Positions 40,860 to 49,756 of a stretch of DNA of 64,000 nt are shown one piece after another. The number at the start of each line of letters is the position of its first letter. The first letter of the stretch is position 1. This DNA is from Actinomycetospora termitidis. GTDB lineage: Bacteria; Actinomycetota; Actinomycetes; Mycobacteriales; Pseudonocardiaceae. A program made the translations under genes and the position numbers. The notes below the pieces were generated by a model. That model had not been told where the DNA came from and made no database searches. It saw only the letters and a list, made by a program, of their open reading frames with translations. The stretch covers positions 1 to 64,000 of the forward strand of contig NZ_JASVWF010000008.1 in NCBI RefSeq assembly GCF_030286555.1, read 5' to 3'.

Positions 40860-42074
40860 GTGGGCGAGCTCGCCCTGTCCGGTGTCACCGTCGTCGACCT
40901 GACACAGATCGTGAGCGGCGCGGTCACCAGCATGATGCTGGCCGACTTCGGTGCCGAGGTGATCAAGGTCGAGCCGGTCGGCGGCGAGACGTACCGGCAC
41001 GCCGGCTACGAGCTGCACGGTCCGGGCGGCAGCACGAACCTGAACATCCTGCGCTTCTCGCGCGGCAAGAAGAGCGTCGAGATCGACCTCAAGACCGAGC
41101 GCGGCAAGGAGCTGCTCACCGGGCTCGTGGCGCAGGCCGACGTACTCGTGGAGAACTTCCGGCCCGGTGTGCTCGCCCGACTCGGCTTCTCCTGGGACCG
41201 GCTGCACGAGATCAACTCGCGCCTGGTCTACACCTCCATCAGCGGGTTCGGGCACGACGACGTCCTGCCCAGCCCGTACCGGGACCGGCCGGCCTACGCC
41301 ATCATCGCCGAGGCCATGGCAGGGCTGACCCACCTCGCGGGCGAGGCGGACCGCCCCCCGGCGTGGATGGGCTTCGCGATGTCGGACATCTTCACGGGCA
41401 CCTGCGCCTTCGCCGGCACCCTCGTGGCGCTGCGCGACCGCGACCGCACCGGTCAGGGCACCCGCGTCGACCTCGGTATGTTCGACGCGTCGGTGCTCAT
41501 GAACGACCTGCCGATGGCCTACCAGGAGCACGTCGGCGAGACGATGGGCCGCGGGCAGTACGCCCTGCAGTCCCCCTGGGGACCGTTCGCGACCAACGAC
41601 GGCTACGTCATCATCGCGGTCCTCAACGCCCGGGAGTGGGCGAACCTGTGCGCCGTGATCGACCGGCCCGACCTCGCGACCCACCCCGACCTGATCACCG
41701 GCCACCAGCGCTCGCAGGCCCACGAGGCCCTCGTCCGCCCGGCCGTCGAGGCGTGGACCTCCGCCCGCTCCCGGACCGAGGCGGTCGGCGCGCTGCAGTC
41801 CGCGGGCGTGCCGTCGGCCCCGGTGAACACCACCGCGGACCTGGCCTCCGACCCGCAGGTCGCCGCCCGGGGGATGCAGCAACCGACCGTCACCCGCGAG
41901 CTGGGCGAGATCCGCACCGTCGGCAACCCCATCAAGGTCGCCAGCTCCCTGGTCGGGCAGGGCCCCGCCACCCTCCCGGGGCTGGGAGAGCACACCGACG
42001 AGGTGCTGCGCGACCGACTCGGTCTCGACGAGCAGGCGATCGCGGGCTTGCGCGAGGAGAAGGTGGTCGGCTGA
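40860..42074 (+). CDS. CaiB/BaiF family (class III) CoA-transferase
   Basis: A 404-residue class III CoA-transferase. GTG at 40860 has GGGAGGGA upstream. The N-terminal Rossmann-like part has VTVVDLTQIVSGAVTSMMLA, FGAEVIKVEPVGGETYRHAG and LKTERGKELLTGLVAQADVL. The active-site segment is YRDRPAYAIIAEAMAGLTHL with the swap-domain GQGTRVDLGMFDASVLMNDL. The enzyme transfers CoA between acids such as succinate or formate and a substrate acid through an aspartyl-CoA intermediate. It starts a three-gene coupled operon (ATGA overlaps) with a CMD protein and a thiolase. Confidence 0.92.
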   Translation: MGELALSGVTVVDLTQIVSGAVTSMMLADFGAEVIKVEPVGGETYRHAGYELHGPGGSTNLNILRFSRGKKSVEIDLKTERGKELLTGLVAQADVLVENFRPGVLARLGFSWDRLHEINSRLVYTSISGFGHDDVLPSPYRDRPAYAIIAEAMAGLTHLAGEADRPPAWMGFAMSDIFTGTCAFAGTLVALRDRDRTGQGTRVDLGMFDASVLMNDLPMAYQEHVGETMGRGQYALQSPWGPFATNDGYVIIAVLNAREWANLCAVIDRPDLATHPDLITGHQRSQAHEALVRPAVEAWTSARSRTEAVGALQSAGVPSAPVNTTADLASDPQVAARGMQQPTVTRELGEIRTVGNPIKVASSLVGQGPATLPGLGEHTDEVLRDRLGLDEQAIAGLREEKVVG

Positions 42075-42637
42075 TGTCCCTGCCGCACTCCGAGACCCCG
42101 CGGGTCGCCCCCGTCGACGACCCGACGCCGGAGGTCGCCGACCTGCTCGGACGCACCCTGTCCGACGCCGGCGGCACCCCGTTGACGATCTTCCGCACGC
42201 TCGCGCGGCACCCGCGGATGCTGAAGCGGTTCAACGTCCTCGGCGGTTTCTTCCTCACCCGGGGGACGCTGCCCTCCCGCGACCGCGAACTGGCGATCCT
42301 GCGCACCGCGTGGAACACCGGGTGCGAGTACGAGTGGGGACAGCACGTCCTCATCGGCCGCGACGTCGGTCTGACCGATACCGAGATCGAGGCGGTCACG
42401 ACGCCGTCCGCCTCGACACCGGAACCCGCCCTGCTCGCCATCGTCGACGAGTTGATCGACCACGACGACCTCGGCGACGAGGCCTGGCGGACGCTCGTGG
42501 AGCGCTACGACACCGACCAGGCCCTCGAATTCGTCCTGCTCGTCGGCTTCTACCGCATGACCGCCGGGTTCCTCAACGCCACCGGCGTGCAGCGCGAGGA
42601 CCACCTCCCCCGATTCCCCGCCCCGGAGCACCGATGA
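42074..42637 (+). CDS. Carboxymuconolactone decarboxylase family protein
   Basis: A 187-residue AhpD/CMD-fold protein. It has LARHPRMLKRFNVLGGFFLT, PSRDRELAILRTAWNTGCEY then EWGQHVLIGRDVGLTDTEIE. The EYEWGQH motif with the preceding Cys is the family's active-site region. Family members decarboxylate carboxymuconolactone or act as peroxide-linked AhpD-type thiol proteins. It is coupled by ATGA overlaps to the CoA-transferase before and the thiolase after. A second CMD protein is encoded at 44148. Confidence 0.88.
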   Translation: MSLPHSETPRVAPVDDPTPEVADLLGRTLSDAGGTPLTIFRTLARHPRMLKRFNVLGGFFLTRGTLPSRDRELAILRTAWNTGCEYEWGQHVLIGRDVGLTDTEIEAVTTPSASTPEPALLAIVDELIDHDDLGDEAWRTLVERYDTDQALEFVLLVGFYRMTAGFLNATGVQREDHLPRFPAPEHR

Positions 42638-43806
42638 CCGCGCCCGCCCTGCGTCCCGTCCACGTCGTCGGGGTCGCCACCACGCGCTTCGGCAAGCACC
42701 TCGACCGCACGCTGGGGTCGCTGACCGAGGAGGCCGTCGCCGGGGCGCTCGCCGACGCGGGTCTGTCCGTCGACGCCGTCGGCACCGCCGTGTTCTCCAA
42801 TGCCGCCGCCGGCGTGCTCTGCGGCCAGGAGATGATCCGCGGTCAGGTCGCGCTCAAGGGCACCGGACTCGCCGGGATCCCCGTCGTGAACACCGAGAAC
42901 GCCTGTGCCTCCGGAGGTTCGGCGGTCCACCTCGCGTGGCTCGCCGTCGCCTCCGGCCAGGTCGACACCGCGATCTCCGTCGGCGCCGAGAAGCTCTTCC
43001 ACCCCGACAAGGCGCGGTCGTTCGCGGCGATCGAGTCGGGAACCGACCTGTCCCTGCAGCGGGAGGGCGAGACGGTGACCGGCGGCTCGGTGATGATGGG
43101 CGCCTACGCCGCGCAGGCCCGCGCCTACGCCGCCGAGCACGGCGACATCGCCGACGCCCTCGCCGCGGTCGCGGTCAAGAACCGCACGTTCGCCTCGGGG
43201 AACCCCGACGCACAGTTCCGCGACCCGGTCTCGATCGACGATGTCGCCGCCAGCCGTCCGGTCGCAGACCCGTTGCGCCTCCTGACGTGCTCGCCCCTGA
43301 CCGACGGTGCCGCCGCCGTCGTTCTGACCGCGCGTGACGGGGCATCGACCGGCGACGTCTCGATCGCGACCACCACGATGGTGAGCCACCGCTCCGGTTC
43401 CTCGGTCGTGCGCCGCGCGGCCGACCAGGCCTACTCCGCCACCGGGCTCACCGCGGCCGACATCGACGTCTTCGCGCTGCACGACGCCTGCGCGTTCGCG
43501 GAGCTGGTCCAGTACGAGCAGGTCGGCCTCGTGCCCGTCGGGCAGGGCGCCGACGCCGCTCGCGACGGCCGCACCGGGCCCGGCGGGACCGCGCCGGTGA
43601 ACACCGACGGCGGGCTGCTCAGCCGCGGGCACGCGCTGGGCGCCACCGGGGTCGCCCAGATCGTGGAGCTCACCCGCCAGCTGCGTGGCAGCGCCGGGCA
43701 GCGCCAGGTCCCCGACGCGCGGCGGGCCCTCGCGGTCAACTCCGGAGGCTGGATGGGCGACGACTACGCGACCTCGGTGGCGACCCTGCTCACCGGCGTC
43801 GCCTGA
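42634..43806 (+). CDS. Thiolase family / lipid-transfer-type protein (SCP-x thiolase group)
   Basis: A 390-residue thiolase. It has VHVVGVATTRFGKHLDRTLG, the nucleophile region VVNTENACASGGSAVHLAWL (Cys about 90), DIDVFALHDACAFAELVQYE with a catalytic His, and NTDGGLLSRGHALGATGVAQ with the second His. The arrangement matches the SCP2-thiolase-like group used in side-chain degradation of sterols and other branched or aromatic acyl-CoAs. With the CoA-transferase it could complete one cycle of beta-oxidation-like chain shortening. The last gene before repeat copy D. Confidence 0.88.
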   Translation: MTAPALRPVHVVGVATTRFGKHLDRTLGSLTEEAVAGALADAGLSVDAVGTAVFSNAAAGVLCGQEMIRGQVALKGTGLAGIPVVNTENACASGGSAVHLAWLAVASGQVDTAISVGAEKLFHPDKARSFAAIESGTDLSLQREGETVTGGSVMMGAYAAQARAYAAEHGDIADALAAVAVKNRTFASGNPDAQFRDPVSIDDVAASRPVADPLRLLTCSPLTDGAAAVVLTARDGASTGDVSIATTTMVSHRSGSSVVRRAADQAYSATGLTAADIDVFALHDACAFAELVQYEQVGLVPVGQGADAARDGRTGPGGTAPVNTDGGLLSRGHALGATGVAQIVELTRQLRGSAGQRQVPDARRALAVNSGGWMGDDYATSVATLLTGVA

Positions 43807-43836
43807 CCACCACCCCCTACGAGCCGGGGCCGGATT

Positions 43837-43999
43837 GGGGACCACTCACGTCACACCACAGCAGCTGACGGGCACTCACAACACAAGATCGCTTCTGCTC
43901 GATCAGGTCGCCGAGCAGCACAGATGACGATGGTGGACCACCACAGCCGACGTGAACCCTGTTCATTGGGTTCGGGGTTCGAGTCCCTGACGGCGCACA
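43837..43999 (+). repeat. Dispersed repeat copy D with tRNA-like 3' end
   Basis: GGGGACCACTCACGTCACAC, CACAAGATCGCTTCTGCTCG, CCGAGCAGCACAGATGACGA, then CCGACGTGAACCCTGTTCAT and the T-arm/acceptor tail ending GGCGCAC. It occupies the gap between the thiolase gene and the convergent CMD gene (43807-44147). The hairpin at 44007 follows it. Confidence 0.85.
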
Positions 44000-44006
44000 C
44001 CCCATG

Positions 44007-44034
44007 AAGGCCCTGACCCGTTGGTCGGGGCCTT
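44007..44034 (+). terminator. Hairpin after repeat copy D
   Basis: AAGGCCCTGACC, loop CGTT, GGTCGGGGCCTT: a 12-bp stem followed by CTTCGTG. It matches the hairpin after copy C and is a good intrinsic terminator for transcription from either side. Confidence 0.7.
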
Positions 44035-44147
44035 CTTCGTGCCGACTACGTCGCTCCTGGTCGGGTGCCGGGCGTCGAGCAAATCACCGAGTCCGGCCTG
44101 TCCGGTGCGGCTCCTGGACGTCCTCGACCACGTTTCCGCGAGCCCCA

Positions 44148-44771
44148 TCATGTCGAACCCGGACGGAGCGCTGCCAGGGCGAGCGCGAGCATGGCGTAAT
44201 ACCCGACCAGCCACACCAGCTCTGCGACGCACGCGGTGCCCAGCGTCGCCACGGCCCTGTCGTAGTCGTCGTCGGGGAGCGTCTGCAGCGTGACGAGGGT
44301 CCGAGCGGTTCGGGCGACGCAGGTCTCCACCTCGGGCAGACCGTCCGGCACGGCACCGTCGAGCACCGCCTGGAGCTGCGCGGAGTCGGCGCCGGCCTGA
44401 CGCGCGGCGTGCTCGTGGGCCTCCCACTCGAACGCCGACCGCTGATGCGCGGCGACGGTGAGGATCGCGAGCTCCCGGCCCAGCGACGAGAGCTCGGTGC
44501 CGGTGCGCAGTGTCGCGCCCACCTGTTGCACGGCCGACCCCACGCCCGGCGCCAAGAGCATGAGGGCGAACGGGCCCAGCAGCCTGCCCTCGGCGTCGAC
44601 CAGCGGCATGGAGGTCTGTGCTGCTCGCGGTCCGGTGGCGATCGCGGTGTACAGGGCGTGCTGCTCGGGCGTCAGTTCGTCGGGTCGCCGCAGCGGAGAG
44701 CGAGGAGGACCGGTCGCCCCCGGCACACCTCGCAGGCCGTCTCGGTGGTTCGCGCCGTCCGGAGAGGTCAT
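44148..44771 (-). CDS. Carboxymuconolactone decarboxylase family protein, second copy type
   Basis: A 207-residue CMD-fold protein. It has DELTPEQHALYTAIATGPRA, the core LSSLGRELAILTVAAHQRSA and FEWEAHEHAARQAG, and the tail VAELVWLVGYYAMLALALAA. Unlike the protein at 42074 it has no Cys before the FEWEAH motif, so it is not a thiol peroxidase-type member. It lies 6 bases after the FAH-family gene and ends the P450 operon. It may act on a lactone or peroxide intermediate; the reaction is not known. Confidence 0.85.
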   Translation of the reverse strand: MTSPDGANHRDGLRGVPGATGPPRSPLRRPDELTPEQHALYTAIATGPRAAQTSMPLVDAEGRLLGPFALMLLAPGVGSAVQQVGATLRTGTELSSLGRELAILTVAAHQRSAFEWEAHEHAARQAGADSAQLQAVLDGAVPDGLPEVETCVARTARTLVTLQTLPDDDYDRAVATLGTACVAELVWLVGYYAMLALALAALRPGST

Positions 44772-44777
44772 CGGTCG

Positions 44778-45704
44778 TCAGTACCCGGTGCGGAGCGGAT
44801 TGAGCGCTTGGCCGGCGACGACACGGTGTCGGAGTTCGCCGAGTTCCTCGACGGCCAGGACCACCTCGTCGCCGGGCCGGAGCCAGCCGCGGAAGTGGTC
44901 CGGGTCCATCGCGAAGTGCTCGAAGAGGCACCCGGTCGGCACGGTGCCCGAGCCGATGACGTCTCCCGGACGGAGCCGGGCACCCCGGGAGGCGTAGGCG
45001 ACGATGTCGGCGAAGCCCCAGTCGACGGTGCTCCACCGACCCTCGGACACGAGGTCCCCGTTGACGTGGGCGGTCATCCGGAGGTCGAAGCCCTCGCCGG
45101 ACCGGCGGTGGCTGATCTCGTCCGGGGTGACGAGCATCGGCCCCAGCGAGTTGGCGCCGTCCTTGCCCTTGGCCGGGCCGAGCTGGAGCGCGCGTTCCTC
45201 GATCTGGAGGTCGCGGGCACTCCAGTCGCAGTAGACGAGGTAGCCCGCGATGTGGTCCTCGGCCTTCTCCCTGGGGATGGAGACCCCGGGGGTGCCGATG
45301 ACGGCGGCGACCTCGAGCTCGAAGTCGAACTGCTGCGAGCCCGGGGGCACGGGAATGTCGTCGCGGGGTCCGGTCACGGCGCCGGCGTTGGAGAAGTAGA
45401 AGCCAGGCACCTCGGCGTGGCGGGGGCTCAGGGGCATGTCGACCCCGCCCTGGCAGTTGCGCAGGTGCTGGAGGAAGCCGATGCAGTCGCGCAGCGCGCG
45501 GGGCTGCAGCGGAGCGCGGAGCACGAGGTCGTCGAGTGGGAGCGGCGCCGACGTCCGGGCGCGGGAGGCCGCGGTGGCGAGGGCGTCCGTCCCGTCGTCG
45601 AGCAGGTCGAGCAGCGTGATGTCCGGTTCGAGCGGGTGGACGCCGTCGTCGCCGACCAGGCCGACCCGGTCCCCGGCGGCGTCGGCGAAGGTGATCCAGC
45701 GCAT
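44778..45704 (-). CDS. Fumarylacetoacetate hydrolase family protein
   Basis: A 308-residue FAH-fold enzyme from ATG 45704 (MRWITFADAAGDRVGLVGDD). The metal-binding core is seen in GSQQFDFELEVAAVIGTPGV and the region HIAGYLVYCDWSARDLQIEE; SLGPMLVTPDE and PGDVIGSGTVPTGCLFEHFA complete the fold. The superfamily includes fumarylacetoacetate hydrolase, 2-hydroxypenta-2,4-dienoate hydratase and oxaloacetate decarboxylase-type enzymes, all acting on meta-cleavage or keto-acid products. The start overlaps the MBL gene stop (ATGA). It could be the hydratase step for the ring-cleavage products made by the adjacent modules. Confidence 0.88.
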   Translation of the reverse strand: MRWITFADAAGDRVGLVGDDGVHPLEPDITLLDLLDDGTDALATAASRARTSAPLPLDDLVLRAPLQPRALRDCIGFLQHLRNCQGGVDMPLSPRHAEVPGFYFSNAGAVTGPRDDIPVPPGSQQFDFELEVAAVIGTPGVSIPREKAEDHIAGYLVYCDWSARDLQIEERALQLGPAKGKDGANSLGPMLVTPDEISHRRSGEGFDLRMTAHVNGDLVSEGRWSTVDWGFADIVAYASRGARLRPGDVIGSGTVPTGCLFEHFAMDPDHFRGWLRPGDEVVLAVEELGELRHRVVAGQALNPLRTGY

Positions 45705-46669
45705 CAGGCGACTCCTCGCGGTGCGGTCGGGGTGAATCCCTCGAGGGCGGCGATGCGCCCGAGGACGTCGAGCCGGTCGGGGCGGGGAACCGACGCGTCG
45801 AGTTCCTGGTAGACGTTGAGGACGTTCTGGGCGAGCCGGCCGTGCTCCGGGAGCCCCGCGAACCGGCCGAGGTCGATCGAGGCGACGGCCTGCTCGACGT
45901 CGAGACCGTCCTCGAAGCGCTTGACCGCCTCGTCCTGCACGAACTGCAGGTAGGCACGGACGGGCTCGACCCCGCGCTTGTCGGTCACGGGTCCGTGGCC
46001 GGGGACGATCGTGACGACGTCCATGTCGAGGATGCGTTCGCAGGCGGCGATCCACCGCGAGGTGGGTCCGGCCCAGACGACGGGGGTGCCGCCGACGAAC
46101 AGGATGTCGCCGGCGAAGAGCAGACGGGCGTCGGGCACGTGGACCAACGTGTCGCCGGGCGTGTGCGCGGGCCCGACCTGGACGAGCCGCACCTCGCGCC
46201 CGCCGACGTCGAGGGTCTCCTCGCCCTCGAAGGTGCGGTCCGGTCCGGTCGCCACGATCCCGTCGAAGTCGAAGGGGCCGAAGATGTGGCGGGTGAACTC
46301 GCCGACCGGGCCGTCGAGGCGCTTCACGGCCGCCAGGGCGTCGACCTGGTCCTGGGTCATGAGGTCGGCTGCCGCCCGCGAGGAGACGATCTCGACGCCG
46401 CGCTCGGCCACGAGCTGGTTGCCGAAGACGTGGTCGCCGTCGGAGTGGGTGTTGACCAGGGTGCCGAGCGGGTGGGCGTCGGTGACCGGGCGGAAGCCCT
46501 CGAGCATCTCGGCGGTGAGCGCCAGGTCGAACAGCGTGTCGACCAGGAGCGAGGTGCCCGAGCCGGTGATCAGACCGGAGTTGCTCCACCCCCAGCTGCC
46601 GTCGGGGAGCAGCCAGGCGTGGCAGCCGTCGCCGAGATCATGGAGGCCGCGGCGGTAGTCGGGGCTCAC
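45704..46669 (-). CDS. Metallo-beta-lactamase fold hydrolase
   Basis: A 321-residue MBL-fold protein. GTG at 46669 overlaps the P450 stop (GTGA). The zinc motif is TLVNTHSDGDHVFGNQLV (HxxxDH variant: HSDGDH), with the further His in VGPAHTPGDTLVHVPDARLL and the Asp/His in LFAGDILFVGGTPVVWAGPT and TIVPGHGPVTDKRGVEPVRA. It hydrolyses an ester, lactone or thioester. Placed between a P450 and a FAH-family enzyme, it may open a lactone formed by oxidation. Substrate unknown. Confidence 0.88.
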   Translation of the reverse strand: MSPDYRRGLHDLGDGCHAWLLPDGSWGWSNSGLITGSGTSLLVDTLFDLALTAEMLEGFRPVTDAHPLGTLVNTHSDGDHVFGNQLVAERGVEIVSSRAAADLMTQDQVDALAAVKRLDGPVGEFTRHIFGPFDFDGIVATGPDRTFEGEETLDVGGREVRLVQVGPAHTPGDTLVHVPDARLLFAGDILFVGGTPVVWAGPTSRWIAACERILDMDVVTIVPGHGPVTDKRGVEPVRAYLQFVQDEAVKRFEDGLDVEQAVASIDLGRFAGLPEHGRLAQNVLNVYQELDASVPRPDRLDVLGRIAALEGFTPTAPRGVA

Positions 46670-47850
46670 GCCGTCACCAGCCGGACCGGCAGCGACGTGA
46701 AGTTGCGGATCTCCCGGTTCGGATTGCGGACCGGGGTGCCGACGAGTTCGAACGCACGGACCCGGGAAGCGAGGGCGCCGAGGAACTCGGCGGCTTCCAG
46801 TCGGGCCACCGGGGCGCCGATGCACAGGTGGATCGACGCGCCGAACGCGACGTGTTGCCGGGCGTCGGGACGCGCGATGTCGAGGGTGTCCGGATCGGCG
46901 AAGCGCGCGGGGTCCCGGTTGGCCGCGGGGAGGATCGCGCAGACGTCGGCGTCGGCCGGGATGACGACGCCGCCGATCTCGACCTCCTCCACGGTGCGAC
47001 GGAAGAACTGCCGGAAGGGCGAGTCCCACCGCAGCACCTCCTCGACCGCGTTGGGGATGAGCGTCGGGTCGTCGCGGACGGCCTCCCACGCCTCGGGGAA
47101 GTGCGCGAAGGCGTGGACGGCGTTGGCGAGCAGGCTGTTGGTCGAGTCGATGCCGGCGAGCCAGATCGACGCGAGGGTCATGAGGCGTTCCTCGCCATCC
47201 TCGAGGTCCGCGGTGTCGCCGCCCTGCTCCATGATCAACCGGCCGAGGCAGTGGGCGGGCATCCCGGCCAGGCCCTGCTCGGCGAGCCAGCCGACGGCCT
47301 CGAGGACCCGCTCCATGTGCACGGGGTCCGCGTCGGGTCCGACCATGTGCATCACCGAGTCGGCCCATGACGTGATCGTCTCGGTGTTCGGCGGGGTGAT
47401 GCCGGTGAGGCGTCGGATGGCGAGGTCCGGCAGCGGCTGGGTCAGCGCGGTCACCACGTCGACCTCGCCCTGCGCGACCGCCGCCTCCACGAGCCGCTCG
47501 GTCGGTTCCCGGACGTCGGGTCGCATCTCCTCGATCGCGCTGCGCGCGAAACGCTGCTGCACCGAGCGACGGATGCGGGTGTGTGCCGGCGGGTCGTTGT
47601 CGATGAACGGGGCCCGGAACCCGGACGCGGCGACCCGGACGTAGCTGGAGCCGCGCCCCGACACGAACTGCCGGTACTTGCGCAGCACGGTCGAGACGGA
47701 GTCGTAGCGCGCGACCACCCACAGGTCCCGGTCCGCGAGGTGCACCACCGGACCGGCGTCGCGGAGGCGCTCGTAGACCGGATACGGATCGTCGAGGTGC
47801 TCGAGGAGGAACGGGTCGAGGGGGAGGTCCACGGGCGGGCTGGCGGTCAT
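46666..47850 (-). CDS. Cytochrome P450
   Basis: A 394-residue soluble P450. It has the I-helix WLAGIDSTNSLLANAVH (AG-x-D-S/T pattern), the ExxR in NAVEEVLRWDSPFRQFFRRT and the heme loop HVAFGASIHLCIGAPVARLE with the Cys ligand. It is a class I enzyme that needs ferredoxin and reductase; neither is encoded beside it. ATG at 47850 is used; GTG three bases upstream is closer to the AAGGAG site. It starts a four-gene operon (P450, MBL, FAH, CMD) diverging from a TetR gene. It likely hydroxylates a hydrophobic or aromatic substrate. Confidence 0.92.
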   Translation of the reverse strand: MTASPPVDLPLDPFLLEHLDDPYPVYERLRDAGPVVHLADRDLWVVARYDSVSTVLRKYRQFVSGRGSSYVRVAASGFRAPFIDNDPPAHTRIRRSVQQRFARSAIEEMRPDVREPTERLVEAAVAQGEVDVVTALTQPLPDLAIRRLTGITPPNTETITSWADSVMHMVGPDADPVHMERVLEAVGWLAEQGLAGMPAHCLGRLIMEQGGDTADLEDGEERLMTLASIWLAGIDSTNSLLANAVHAFAHFPEAWEAVRDDPTLIPNAVEEVLRWDSPFRQFFRRTVEEVEIGGVVIPADADVCAILPAANRDPARFADPDTLDIARPDARQHVAFGASIHLCIGAPVARLEAAEFLGALASRVRAFELVGTPVRNPNREIRNFTSLPVRLVTA

Positions 47851-47912
47851 CACGGCGAGCGCTCCTTCGCGATCTTTCTGCATCTCGGTGCATCTTGTGG
47901 TCGCCGACACTT

Positions 47913-47928
47913 TTGCATCGAGATGCAA
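47913..47928. promoter_or_regulatory. TetR operator between the TetR gene and the P450 operon
   Basis: TTGCATC-GA-GATGCAA, a perfect 7-bp dyad. A related degenerate site (TGCATCTCGGTGCATC, 47879-47894) lies nearer the P450 start. Both sit in the divergent region, so the TetR protein at 47967 probably represses both directions. Confidence 0.75.
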
Positions 47929-47966
47929 CAATGTCCAGGCACCCGACGCCGGACCGAGGAGCGCGC

Positions 47967-48560
47967 GTGGTCGAGACGCTCGACGGACGGACCCGCCGTC
48001 GGCTCGCCACGCGGGAACGGCTGTACGAGGCCGCCGTCGCACTGATCACCGAGCGCGGATACGAGGTGGCGACCTTCGACGACATCGCCGCCCGGGCCGG
48101 CACGTCCCGGCGCAGCTGCTTCAACCACTTCGCGTCGAAGAGCGACATCTCCCTCGAGTGGGCCCGTCGACGACGGGCCCGCGCGGCCGAGGCGGTCCGG
48201 GCCGCGAGCCCGCAGGGTCCGCTCGACGGGCTGCGCGTGTACTTCCACGAGCTCGCGGTGGTCACCGAGGACCGGCCGGTGGAGACGCGTGAGATGCTGC
48301 TCGGCTTCCTCTACGCCGGCGGTCCGGTCTTCCACCGCACTCCCATGGCCCAGGAGCTCCGGGCCTGGCTCGCCGACGAGTCCCCGGAGACGGTCACGCG
48401 GCTCGACGTCGCCGCGGAGATTCTCTACGACGTCTACCTCGGGGTCCTGTGGCGCTGGATCCGCGACGACAGCCCACCGCCCGGGGCGTTCCTCCGCGAG
48501 CTGGACGTCGCCGTCGATCTCGTCATCCGAGGACTCGCCGGCTCCTTCGTCGATCACTGA
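47967..48560 (+). CDS. TetR family regulator of the P450 operon
   Basis: A 197-residue TetR protein. I chose GTG at 47967 (VVETLDGRTRRRLATRERLY) because GAGGAG precedes it by 5 bases and the operator palindrome is then upstream; ATG at 47931 overlaps the operator region. The HTH reads AAVALITERGYEVATFDDIA, ARAGTSRRSCFNHFASKSDI. The C-terminal ligand domain is GFLYAGGPVFHRTPMAQELR and beyond. It is divergent from the P450 operon. Confidence 0.88.
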   Translation: MVETLDGRTRRRLATRERLYEAAVALITERGYEVATFDDIAARAGTSRRSCFNHFASKSDISLEWARRRRARAAEAVRAASPQGPLDGLRVYFHELAVVTEDRPVETREMLLGFLYAGGPVFHRTPMAQELRAWLADESPETVTRLDVAAEILYDVYLGVLWRWIRDDSPPPGAFLRELDVAVDLVIRGLAGSFVDH

Positions 48561-48665
48561 GTCGACGACGACACCCCGACGAGCACCTGGCGACCGCGAC
48601 GTCGCGGGCGAGGGCGACGGCTTGGCCTGCAACGCTCGGCGTGGGCTCGGGGTTCATCGCGACAG

Positions 48666-49721
48666 TCACTGCCGGGCGGGGTCGATGAGGCCGACGGCGG
48701 TCCGCACGATGCTGCTCTTGACGGTGTCGCGCAGGCGAGCGAGTCGGTTGTCAGCCACGGTGACGCGTGCTGCGAGGCCGAGGCGCGGGAAGAGCGGGGC
48801 GGCGTTGTCGTGGTCGATCGTGGCGGAGATCGATTGCCCGAACGGGCTGTGGGTGAGGTGCTCGTCGAGGCCGCCGGTGAAGTACGTGACCGCGCTGGCG
48901 GGAGCGAACGGCCAGTCGCTGCCGTAGAGGACGTGGTCGGGGCGGGCGAACGCGAGCAGTGAGGGCAGCGCGGCGGGGCTGCCGGAGAGAGCGGTGTCGT
49001 AGTAGAAGGCGCGGAAGTCGTCGAGGACGTCGCGGGGGCTGCGTCCGGTGTCCCCGGCGATGGCGACGGCCATGCGGTGCGAGGCGTAGGGCACGAAGCC
49101 CCCGGCGTGGGAAAGGATCATCCGAAGGTCGGGGTGTCGGTCGACGACGCCGTTGCGCACGAGCAGGTAGGCGGCGCGGGTGGTGTCGAGCAGGAAGTCC
49201 GCGGCGAAGGGCGGGATGCCGTCGACCGCGGGGGCCGGCAATTCGGCGGGGTGGATGAACACGACCATGTTGCGGCGGGCGAGTTCGTCGATGACGGGGT
49301 CGAAGGCGTGGTCGCCGAGATAGGTGCCCTGGTGGTTGGCCAGGAGCACGACGCCGTCGGCGTGCAGGTCGTCGTCGGCGTGCGCGATGGCTTCGAGGGC
49401 GAGGTCGACGTCGGGCAGCGGGACCGCGGCGAACATGCCGAAGCGGTCGGGGTGTTCCTTGACCAGTTCGGCGTGGTGGTCGTTGAGTCGCGTAGTGAGG
49501 TCGCGGGCCTCGGCGCGGTCCCCGAGGTGGGTGCCGGGGGTGGACAGCGAGAGGATGCCGGTGGCGATGTGGTGGTCGTCCATCATCGCCAGTGCGCTCT
49601 GCGGGCTCCAGTCGGGCAGGGCCCGGCCGCCGGCCTCGGCGATCCCGTGCCGCTCGAGGGCCGCGACGTAGTCGCGGGGCAGCAGGTGTTGGTGGACGTC
49701 GATGCGCCCGGTGTCGGCCAT
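48666..49721 (-). CDS. Amidohydrolase 2 family protein (ACMSD/decarboxylase-like)
   Basis: A 351-residue TIM-barrel metal enzyme. It has IDVHQHLLPRDYVAALERHG with the HxH ligands, VVFIHPAELPAPAVDGI with a metal His, LRMILSHAGGFVPYASHRMA and VLYGSDWPFAPASAVTYFTG with the catalytic Asp. This is the amidohydrolase_2 pattern of aminocarboxymuconate-semialdehyde decarboxylase, gamma-resorcylate decarboxylase and related enzymes. It ends the MhpA-type operon, so it probably decarboxylates or hydrolyses a ring-cleavage product or a hydroxybenzoate. Confidence 0.88.
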   Translation of the reverse strand: MADTGRIDVHQHLLPRDYVAALERHGIAEAGGRALPDWSPQSALAMMDDHHIATGILSLSTPGTHLGDRAEARDLTTRLNDHHAELVKEHPDRFGMFAAVPLPDVDLALEAIAHADDDLHADGVVLLANHQGTYLGDHAFDPVIDELARRNMVVFIHPAELPAPAVDGIPPFAADFLLDTTRAAYLLVRNGVVDRHPDLRMILSHAGGFVPYASHRMAVAIAGDTGRSPRDVLDDFRAFYYDTALSGSPAALPSLLAFARPDHVLYGSDWPFAPASAVTYFTGGLDEHLTHSPFGQSISATIDHDNAAPLFPRLGLAARVTVADNRLARLRDTVKSSIVRTAVGLIDPARQ

Positions 49722-49756
49722 GGGGTGGACCTCCTCGTCCGGTGCAGTGATGGTGG

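Noticed and set aside
43817-44005. Minus-strand short ORFs across the repeats (containing GTRTPNP and similar)
   Set aside because: They are translations of the complement of the tRNA-like 3' end and occur at every repeat copy (for example 34760-34951). The reading is an artefact of the RNA-like sequence, not a protein family.
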